Source: Rhea pennata | Lineage: Eukaryota; Chordata; Aves; Rheiformes; Rheidae | Reading direction: 5' to 3' | Assembly (NCBI RefSeq): GCF_028389875.1 | Contig: NC_084669.1 | Coordinates: 30,058,567-30,122,566 of the forward strand | Length of the DNA stretch: 64,000 nucleotides | Shown: positions 47,001 to 57,800 of the stretch, in pieces | Numbering within the stretch: the first letter of the stretch is position 1 | How the letters are laid out: every line of letters begins with the position of its first letter | Translations under genes and position numbers: made by a program | Notes under the pieces: model-generated | The model's database searches: none | Told to the model about the DNA's origin: nothing | Seen by the model: only the letters and a program-made list of their open reading frames with translations

Positions 47001-47987
47001 TTAGGATATTTAGAAAAACAGTTTTCAAAGCCTTAATCATTTTTTTTTACATTCCTTCTTGCACTTCAGCTACTTGCAACACACATTTTTAATCACTTTG
47101 GGCACATTGGTTCATTTATATTCTGCTCTCTTTCCCTGTTTTGATAGCTGTTTTTCTCCAGAGACTTTTTAACACATAACTCTAAAACAAAACCAGCACA
47201 GTTCAGAGAGCTATTTGGTTGCATTTTTAAAACACTATTACATTCTCTTTTTTTGACAATTTATCCTTAATTTTTTGGTTTTATACTGATCTGACTTCCC
47301 CAGTATCAAAAGATACCATGGAAGGAGGCATTTGTCTTTGCCGTAGCCCTTCGCTTCGGCAGCCCATCGAGGCGCCCCGGTTCTGCTCGCCGACACGCTC
47401 GGCCAGGCCCTGCTGGCCGTGGCGGGCAGCCAGCACAACCTCCTGCCTAATGCAAGCTGACAGTACCTATATTCCAGAGCACAATTAAAGTGATTCAAAC
47501 CTAAGCTGAGAAGAAATCGAAAAATAGTTTTAAAGTGAGAAGAGAGTAGGGAATATCGTATCCCAGGAACTCCCAAAATATTTTTCTTTTTAAGCAGTGC
47601 CAACGCATATGAAATAAACCTGAAAAGGCAACTAATTGATCAAAATCTTATATAAAGGGCCTATTAACAGATGAAATATTATACAAATAGAAAGAAAATC
47701 AAAGATAACCAAAACGTCAAAAGACAGAGAAAAAATAAAGGGCTACTAATGTAGTAATTCCAAAACATGTTCAAGATTTTATAAATATGTTTAGGAGTGA
47801 TTTCAGTTCTCACAGCATATGTGTGTCGTAGGATCGACTTTAACTAAGTAAGAAACTATGTCTCCAGGAATGAATGTTCTCCTTGCCTGAACTCTGAGTG
47901 TGCTCCATTCCAATGCCTTGCGACCAGAGAGCAAAGCTTGCTGGAGCTAACCCTGCTGAAGAAGGTGTCTAACTCCCCTTAGCTAAC

Positions 47988-48063
47988 AAAAAAAAAAAAA
48001 GAAAAAAAAAGAAAAAAAGAAAGAAAAAAGAAAAGAAGAAAGAAGAAGAAAAAAAAAAGAAAA
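47988..48063. repeat. Pure A/G tract (76 bases)
   Basis: Starts as A13 and continues as A-runs broken by single G or GAA units; no pyrimidine for 76 bases. It is either a degraded poly(A) tail of a + strand retroposon or a simple repeat. Confidence 0.85.
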
Positions 48064-49875
48064 TAAGAAAGTAAGTATCATCTGTCTTTTTACATTCCTC
48101 ATATCACTGCAAATCTGACCCAAAGCCTAAAATTTCACATTCCATCAGTTCAGCAGAAAATCTATATACTTTATGGCTTGAAATTTCACTCACAGTTTAG
48201 CAAGAATGGTGTTTCTTTTCTGACAGATATGACAGAGCTCATACATGCTTTTACCTACCTATTGCCTGTTGTGTGAATTACCAGCCAGCAGAGAGGGAGG
48301 TTGTTTTTGAGCAGCAATAGCAGTTCAGGTGCTAAAATCTTATGCCTCTCCTATGAGTGAGTGAGAATCACCATAGGAAATTGAAAATAAAAATCACATT
48401 TATTCTATTTGGGATCACTATTTATTCAAAGTGCAAAAAATATGCAATAAAGCTTATTAAAACTTTACACCTTCACAAACATGCCAGGAAGATGCATTCC
48501 TCTTGCATCCCAGCAAGCGCAGAGCAGCGTTGGCGCTGGCCCAGGCGGTGACTTTGTCCCTCGCTGAGTTACAGACAGTCTGTCGGGGCGCCCGTGAGCT
48601 CAGAGGGAGAGGACACCTGACAGGGACACACTCACCCACCTCACGACTCCAAGCAGTTGAAAAGTAAATTCCTCTTGCTGCCAGTCAGGTCCCGCAGACC
48701 TTGTTTATGGGACAGCCCTTGGCTCTGTTCGCTAATTTATCTCCATTCACCCCTGGAGAGCTTACAGCATAGTTGTGATTCTTCTGGGTTAAATTACACG
48801 TCCAGTACCATGGCAGCCTGCACTCCTGTTGCAGATTTCAGTAGGGATCATAGGGGCACTGCTGCAAATGGGAGCAGAATCAGGCCTAGTAAAACAGTAA
48901 TCCTGGCAACCCATTCCAAACATGCTACTGGAAGAGTATTTTTGTTCTACCTTGAAGACAGACTCTAAAAATCACCACAGGAAATGCAACTGCATAAATT
49001 AATAGATCTATTACATGCTACATATTTCATCAGATACTCTATTGTGTTAAAATACAGCATATAGCAAAATGCTATTTGTAACCCTAGCAATCTATGCAGT
49101 CCAGTGAGGGAAGCAGCATTAATTATTATATACAAGAATCGACAAACTATTCCAGTACAGGGGAATTCCCTTATTATTATTGTAAGGTATACAGGGATTA
49201 CAGACAAAAATTATTTTAATGTACCTTACATAGCTAGTAGTTAGGCTGAGATCAAATGACTCATTTTTTCCACCAGGCCCAGTAACCTGACATAACTGAA
49301 ATCCTTTTGGATGAAGAGGACTTGCAAAATGTGTAGGAGATCTATTGCAGTTGGTGGATTTTGTTAACCCACATTGTACATATACATCCAGAATATGCAT
49401 GTAGATCCTTCCAAATACATTTACAAATATACATTTCAGAATAGTTCAAAAAGACTGAGGCTTCATCAGTTATCGTTTCAACTTGACTGGATTCCTGCCC
49501 TTCAACATTTGGCAGAACATGTATATTTTCTTCATGAAGATATTTATTACAAAGAGAAAAACCATCATATTCAGTATTCATACATAGGGGAACTGGAGTG
49601 GAAAATTATACATCTGGGAAGTGCTTCATGATAAGCAGTCATATCCAAATTCCAGTAGATTTGCAGGACTTTGATTAGTTTATCCAGTTTATGAAAGTAT
49701 ATTTAGATGAATATAGGATGTCTTTTTACCTTTCGTGAACTTGCAAAATGCTTAAAACCATCAGCACTGAGACTATGCTACCACTGGTGCCATGGTGGAC
49801 ATATACTGAAGTCTAACCAGGTAGAGGCCTTATTGCTGCATTACATGCGCCAGCTCTGCACAGAGCTGAGATATT

Positions 49876-49881
49876 TTTATT
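49876..49881 (-). terminator. Candidate LRIT1 poly(A) signal AATAAA
   Basis: The first AATAAA found on the minus strand after the LRIT1 stop, about 950 bases downstream. More lie at 49,543 and near 48,400-48,425. Confidence 0.3.
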
Positions 49882-50830
49882 CCCAAAGCTCAAGCAGCCG
49901 GCTGGACTCTTTTCTCTTCACTACTAGTTTCATCAGGAGAGTTGGCAGCAACGACTGCTGCTCCAGGAACTTCTTGCAGAATAGACTAATGCAACTTTGT
50001 CAAACATGGCTACAAACCATTATAACATCCACACACTATTTGCAGAGTAGGTTACTGCATGGTACAGTACTAGTACAAGTGTTACAAAACATACTCTACT
50101 AATTACAACACTGCAGCAAATGATAGCTAGGCCTGATACTGAAAGATCTGTGCAATACTGTTGTTCAAGTAAAACACAACAAAAAAAGCATAGTTAGGTC
50201 CAAAACATCATCACAAAACACTCCCTATCATGTATTCTTAAGAGTGGGTTGGTTTTGGCTCTTAATTTGTATCTTAGCACATTTCTTTGAACTTAGAGCA
50301 TAAAGCTGTTATTCTGTTGGAGTTGCTGCACAACTTCATTTAGTGGTCTATTAGACATCAAGCTGCATGTGTCATGTAAAGGTGGTGGGTGTAACAGATA
50401 AGACTATCAATCTTCACATTTGTAGATACATTTATATGAAAATTATTAAATGCTCTCCAGGCTGTCAACCTAAAGAGCTTCAAAAATCCAAGCACAAAAT
50501 ACTTGTCATGCTTCAGAGCAGGTACTAAACAACATCATGTGCTCAAAAATGTTGCTTAATGTTCTCACACTTAGTGTGCACACGTCATTTTGCAAAATTA
50601 AGAGTCACCCAAGAGAACATGGCTGTTACCATGAAGCTAACCCCAAACTGGGAGAGTAATATGTTCCTGTAAAGCTTGGGCACCATCAACCTCTTGCATC
50701 ATCTCCAGAGCATGTCAGGAGATATTAGCATTGACATGACAACCTGTGATGCTAGGTCTGTAGAACAGAGTTGTATATACAGCCATGTGTGCTTCCACAC
50801 CTAACAAGCCAACAATTGGCCTGGTTACAA

Positions 50831-51816
50831 TCAGCAAAAGTATTCATTAGGTTGCCCCTCTATCTTTGGTATTGCTTCTGAGTCCACACTGGAGCGGGCA
50901 GAGAGCAGCCTGTTAGACTCATCTGGGGTATGTCTAGTCAAGTATTCTCCTTCGACCCCTTTCGCCTTGGCCCCAGGAGACAGGCTTTCAAAGGTGACAT
51001 AGGAGTCCTGAATTTCCTTGGGTTTCCGCACTAGGCACTTCTTGCAGCGCCTTTTCAGTGCTCCGCAGCAGACCACTAGAGTCAGAGGAACAGCAATGAC
51101 ACAGGCCACGCTGATCACAACCACATTGATGAGTTTCTGGGTTCCCCCTGCGCTGGCAACTTCATCTGTGGAAAATATGATGCACTGCTCCTTCCTGGGG
51201 ATCAGTCCTTTCACGCAGACACACATGATGTATTTGGTCTTTGGCAGCAGCCCATAAATGGTGACTTTGGTCTTCCCTGGCTCCACATTGATCCGACGCA
51301 TCTCTCTCTCTCCAAAAATGGCATAGAGGACACTGAATACTGTCATGTTCTTTGCCAGAGGCGCCTTCCAGGCCAGGGTGACGCTTTGGTCAGTGTCTCC
51401 TATCACCCTGACCGACCTCACGACTCGCTCGGGCTCCTGCTGACCCGTAGGCAGACTCACCAGCAGGTTTTGTGAATTGTCATTCTGTGCTGCATTTTGG
51501 AAGATGATGTTCTCTTCAGAGCCTGTTCTGGTGCCCAGGGTAGGCACAGTCGAGGTGGTGATAATGTACCTAGCCACTAACTTGTCATTGTAGGCAGCTG
51601 CCTCCATCCCGCTTGCCTTCCCACTCCAAACACCTTTAGCATTAGAGCTCGGGTCATCCGTGCTTTCTGAATCAGTGATGATGAGGGATATGAATGCCTC
51701 TGTTGCCCCCAGGAAATTCTTTGCTTTACAGATGTACTCTCCAGAATCAAGATAAGAGACCACAGGCAAGCCCAGAATAGACCAGCTCATCCCATCACTA
51801 GAAATTTCTTGGTGCA
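50831..51816 (-). CDS. LRIT1: LRIT1 exon 4: second half of Ig, FN3, membrane helix, tail
   Basis: The acceptor is cctcactcgcag|tg. It includes HQEISSDGMSWSILGLPVVS, EYICKAKNFLGA, FN3 KTKVTIYGLLPKTKYIMCVC, GLIPRKEQCIIFST, and the helix VVVISVACVIAVPLTLVVCC; the stop TGA is at 50,833-50,831. Confidence 0.97.
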
Positions 51817-54800
51817 CTGCGAGTGAGGAAAAGTGCAAATTAAAATGGACAACCAACAATAAAATTAATGGCATTTTTTTGTAAAATATTAAGATTCAAT
51901 CAGCCAAATGTCTGCCTATGCAGCAGATTCACTATTTCTTTTTGCCAGCAGGTAGTTACAAAATCAAAGTAAACCCAAGGAAAGGACATTAACACCGAAA
52001 TTAGGGTACACTGCAATTTACACTGCTTCAAAGCAAATGGTTGTGAAGTATTTCCTACTTTTTTCCTCCAAACAGACATACAACTTGAAAACAAAACAGA
52101 AAAGCTTCTTCCATTTTCAAGAAAAAAAAGTTTAAAAGCTCTTATGTAGGTACAATACTTAAAATAGTGGAGAGAGTGAGATGTAACACAATCTAGTCGA
52201 ACAGTAAATGCACTTTTCTCTATCACAGGACAGAAAAATAGTGGAGATTCTCTTCTAAGAATGACACGTGGACAAGAATCACACGTGAAACATAAGGAGA
52301 AAAGTCGCTGGAAAATAGTATCATTTTTACTCTGAAATCAGGCTTTATATCACGCCAAACAAATGAAAATGTGACCTCTTACAAAATTAGACAGCTCCAC
52401 TGAGCAATATGCACACTGTTAGATGTTGATTTTCTCTCCTGGTTTACCAGCAGGCTAAAACAAGCTTTTCTTGCCTTTTTCTATTTGGGGGCAGGGAAGA
52501 AGGGGAGAGGAAGGGAAGGGAAAGCTGGGATGAATAATGTCTTTATTTAATTAGCCTCTTTTGGATGAGCACATACTGCTTCTGCCCTTTTCTATTGCAA
52601 TGTAAACCAGGGAGAAGCCTGAAAGGCAATGATAAGACAGGACGCAAACTTCTTCAGGGCCTGAGTGAGGTCACGTTCAAGCCTTATGTATCAGGACTTA
52701 TTCTAACAGAAGAGAAATGCAAGAGCAGCAGATGTTATCTTCTGAGTACAATTATTATCTGAACGGGTGTATTAAAAAAAAAAATATAAAACTTCCAATC
52801 TTCCCAGGGCACTTCCCTTTACACGTAGACGGTGGGCTGTTCCTCACTTCTTTCTATTCAGAACACCTCCATTTCAAACAGTTACATTGCAGCACTGGCA
52901 CAGACACTGCTGTTGCTGAGAAATTGTGTATATTTTCAGGCAACTTTTTATTGAAAAGTGCTAAAGTCAGATTTAATGAGGCACAAAATACATCAATCTC
53001 AATTATAGCTTAAAGTAAACTCAAAAAAATGCTTTCAGGAAAGAATTCTCTATTTTATTTTTTGTGGCTCTCTTTCAAGTCTAGAAGGTATCGTTGCAGC
53101 AAAATGGGGGACGTTATCATTACACGGAGCTGCTCCATCACGTCCTGCACATTGTGCACAAAAGACCAACAACTTATGAAGATCCCCCCCAAAAAGATGT
53201 TTACTACAAATGGTTATTACAAGTGGTTCCACTGCTGTGAATGAAAAGCGCTCTCTCCCTTGTTTTTGCTGCAGCGAGGAACCCGGTAGGCCTTTGAAGA
53301 CCCAACATTTGGAGATCTATCAGCTGGGTTTAGACCTTCTGTGAAAGTCATGGCTGGACCAATGAGACCGTAGCATTTGTGGGGTGAGACTTCAGGTCTT
53401 GATCTAAGACCTCTAGGGAAAAAAATAGATAACTGACTTGAATGCAGCAAAAATTTCTCCCCTAAACTCTTCACACATTGAAGGACTAACTCACCTTGCA
53501 ATTTTGTGCCTAGCCATTCTTGTGAATGGAAAGGAAAATATGATCGGTCACAAAGACAGCAGTATTTGAAGGCTTCCCCCACAAGACAGGAAAGCACAAA
53601 AGGGTGAGCTGGTCAGCATTTTTTGCTCCAGAGTATTTCTCAAGGGAGTTTGTCAATCCATCAAAAATGAACCATTTCATGGACTCATGGCATCTTTTAC
53701 TGTATCCTTTGGCAGTTCAGTGGCTTTCCTCTCTTTTAACATGTCTGTGCCTTAATGTTGCATATCTGCAACACATCCTTTTTTGCTACTGCAGATTTGA
53801 ATTCCAATTGAATTCACATGAGACAACTCTCTGCCAGAAATATTCACTAACTTAATAGTAGCTCTCCCAAACTGATAAAATAGTTAAGTGGGAGTATTTT
53901 CAGGGACTAAATCGCTAACTTTAGACAGCCTCTTACTACATCTGGACGTATTTCCTTTTTCCAGCTCAAGCAGATTTGCTGAAAACCACCTGAATCATCT
54001 TACCACCATGTAATTGTTGTGAAACAAAAATAAAAAAATTCTTTTACATGCTAGTTCAACTATATTTACCTGATGACATTTACATCAACATGTGAGTAAT
54101 TTTATAGTCTGGAAAAAAATCATAATATTTTTGTGAATTATAACCTTTATATTGCACTTTTTTTTTATCCTTTTTCAGTGGGAAGGATCTATTGTCATTT
54201 TCTTTCTTTGGAAGCTTCCATATGCTGCACAGTCTATAGGAATTACAGATGCAGACCTCATTCAATTGACATGAAAAAAAATCAAAGAAAACCCACCTGT
54301 GCCATTCAACTGAGCACCATCAGCCCTTCTCCAGCTGAGCTCAGGAATGGGCACTCCTGTTGTTCCACATCGCAGTAAGACGGTGCTGCCCAGGATGGTC
54401 TTTACTTTGGCTACAGACGTATGTACAACCGGGCTTTGACACTTCCTTAGCTCAACTTGGCTGAAGAAGACTCCTGCAAGACTCCGGGGGGTGAAGCATT
54501 TCAGCCTGGGCTCTATAAATGCTATGTTAGGCGACTGGAAATTTAGGAAATGGACCATTTCATATAGACTGCAGTCACATACCCAAGGATTGTCTTGCAA
54601 ACCTGTCAAAAGAAACCAGAGCATTAAGTTACTCCAACAATACAGGATGGCAAAATCAACTAGCTATGGGCACAGAGTTGGGTTTTTTGTTTGTTTGTTT
54701 GTTTGTTTGTTTTTTGCTATACCATCCAGCATGGCAAAGAACTGGAGTGTTCTTCACAGCGAGCTTTGGGACACCCCCTCCAGGCAGATGACTGCCCAAG

Positions 54801-57800
54801 GTTAAGCAGTATAAATATTTCTCCTTAATTACCATCAGGAAAATAGAAAGGTTGCCCACTCTTGTTCCCACCTGAAGTGCTCCAGCAGTACTTAGGCAAG
54901 CAGTAGGTTTTCACACAAGAAGCAAGTTTTGACACAAGAATAGAGATATACAACAAGGCCCTCTGAACACCAAGGGGCTGCTTGAATTTGCTAGAAGCAG
55001 TAGAAATGCAGAGTAGATGAAAAGTCACTGATGCCTCTAATAAACTTGTCTAAAGACTCTGCTAAAAAAACCTCTTCTGCTTATACCCTTCCATACTATA
55101 CTCCTTGGGCTTACAAGGCAGATGGAAAGTGGCAGGCCTTGGTGGGAGGGCCCTTCTTATAAATGAAAATATTAAGGAGACTAAATAAAGACTAAAAGTT
55201 CAGAGCTTGGCTTTGTTGTTTTATGGCATTTTTGCTCACTGCACATTTCTGACTTCACACAATAGATAACACCGTCATTTATTCCAGATATGCTGGTGAA
55301 ATAATTGCTTTAACTTTCTTTGCTGATGCTTTAGCCCCTGTGCTAAAATCATCCTGCATTAAATAATGAGTAGGGTCATTCTTCATGACACTTTACATTA
55401 TTACCTCTGAGATCTGCTTTTTCTCTCCCCTTCACAGTTTGAACGAGGATCTCAGGCGGGTTGGGGGAAACCCTTTGACTGTCCTGCCAGTGCCCTGACA
55501 CATCCTCTTTTGCTATCCTTGTCTGAAAAGAAAAGGACTATTTTCTGCCTTTCTTGTACACAGGACATCCTGCCATTCCCCCTTTCCCACACTGGTAAGC
55601 TTTGTCCTCTCTGGCTGCCTCTTTGCATACGAGAATAAAATGTATTTTTAGCCAGCCAGGACTGGAAGCACCAGGGTGGAGAGGGGCTGGGGCTGTGCCT
55701 GGGAGCCATTACAGTTACTGACCGCCTTCCACGCACATGCAGACCGTCCACGGAGTTTTGCCCTTGAAGCTAACCTAGAGCTGCAACTGCTGCAGTGGCC
55801 CCCAAAGTGCGGGTGACCCCCTCATTACCCCACATGATCCAGCCTGTTGCCTCTGGCAGCTCATGCAGGCAATCGTCTCACACACACACACGCGGCCTTG
55901 CTGCCTTGGCACACCACAGCTGCCAAACTATTGGTGAAACTACTTTTTCTTGTAGTAAACTGCAAACATGGGCTCTGAAGAGGATTCATAATGATGTGCT
56001 CTAGAAAACTGAAGGGACTGGGCTGACTCTTTGTTATTCATGAATTTTTTATGCCTCCGTGAGAAACAATCATGAGCCGAAAGAAGTCGAAACATGCAGC
56101 TGTGTCCTCCAGTTCTGCTCCTCCAAGGGATGCGCATGTCATACACTTGGGTGCCTAGGGGTGCCAGCAGGACTTAGGTGCAGGAGTGTTTATACCTTAT
56201 GATGTGAATCTTAACATTATATTGATTTCCCTGCATAAATTTTTTAAAGATCCTCATGCAAGTAACCTATGTGCAACTGGCTATACAAATGCTCAGGTTG
56301 GCCAGAGCATCAAGACATGATCTATCCTTCCTGACAAAATACTTTCATAAACCATATTGAATGTAAAAACAGTTTTACATGTTAACTTGACGCTGCAAAA
56401 TAAATAAAGAGTATGACCTGGGCAGTGCTTCATCATGACACAAATGAAATGGGAAGTCTTTAAGATTTGGCTTAAAGAATCTGATACTGCACCTGGCACC
56501 TGCTCCCCTTCTAATGCTAATCAAATCTTAGAAATATCTGCTAAGGGCACTAAAAACTTTGTAGACAGCAGTTTGTTTGTTTTTAAAGTACTGGGTCTCT
56601 CTCCACCACAGTCTCTGCCTCCCTTAGGTTTACCCAGAGAACAGGAGCAGCAGCAGGAGGTATTTCTCTGAGCTACGGATAGCGCTTTCTGGAGTAAGAA
56701 AGAACTTGTGACATCTCTGCTGAGATAATCAGCAAGTGCCTGAATCCACATCCAACCCGTGGTGGCTGAGGATGTGAAACACACAGTCACATACGCCCCA
56801 GGGGTAAAACAGAATTAACAGAGCTAGGTCAGTTTATATCAAATGAGGACAGCAGATGGCAACTACTCTGGACCGTCAGTGACGTGATATGGATTTGATT
56901 CAGTGTACTGTTGCTAAAAGGCTCAATAGTAATCCCCTGAACTACTAAATGTGCTCGAAACTTCATCTGGGGACAGTGCAACTTAGAAGATTCACGGTGA
57001 CCATCTGCACCATACTTTTTGACACAAAAATTGACAATTCCTCCACATTACACTTCTGAAGAGCCAGGAATTGTCACCAAAAAGTGGATTTGCATAACTT
57101 TATACCTCTCTCCTTGGAGGCAGTACTATCTTGGTGGCTGTGGGGAGACTACTCTTTAACTCTTTGTGAACAGATTCACAAAGATTCTAGAAAGATGCAC
57201 ACTTTGGGGCAAACTGGTTCTCAACAGCAGTTTTTTTCTGCTTGAATTTGGACGTAATAAGTATCCATCTTTTTATTTAAAACTGCTTAAAGGTGATCAG
57301 TTCTATAGTAGTTATTGTTAGAAAACAACACACTAATGATTTGTGTTTGTGTCCAAAATGGCAATGTCAGTAAATAAAGGAGGGTTTGAGGATGTGTCAC
57401 TAAATGTGTCTTACAAAGATTTAAGCAAGTGACCAAGTTTTTGGTGTAATAAGATGGGTGTGGAATGCTTGAGGTAAGATGGTTGAGATTTAAATGGATT
57501 TCCACTAAAAATATGCTTCATTCTGAGTGAAAAGGAGTTCTGAGGCACTGCTACTGCACACTTTATATGGGATATTAAATTAGCCCTGCATGTGGTACAG
57601 TAACCACTGTCAGCAGAGGTGCTACAACAAGATTTGGATCTCTTGCCATTTCTGCCCCACGCAAAATCAATTATTTCTCTTACCTAAGATGATCTTGGAA
57701 TTATCATTGGGAAAGTAAGGAACTGCCTGGAGGTTGGCCCAAGTGGAAATAAGAGCTTGAGGAAGAGTCATCAGTTTATTGCTAGACAGGTCCAGGTAGG

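Larger units (their letters stand above)
43166..50830. other. LRIT2 upstream region and LRIT1 3' flank
   Basis: About 7.7 kb with no recognised gene. The right end should hold the LRIT1 3' UTR. The left end holds the LRIT2 promoter, with a TAATCT core (weak CRX-like) at 43,244, about 80 bases upstream of the ATG. Homopolymer and A/G or GTTT repeats are listed separately. Moderately GC-rich patches lie at 45,850-46,260 and 47,340-47,460. Confidence 0.75.
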
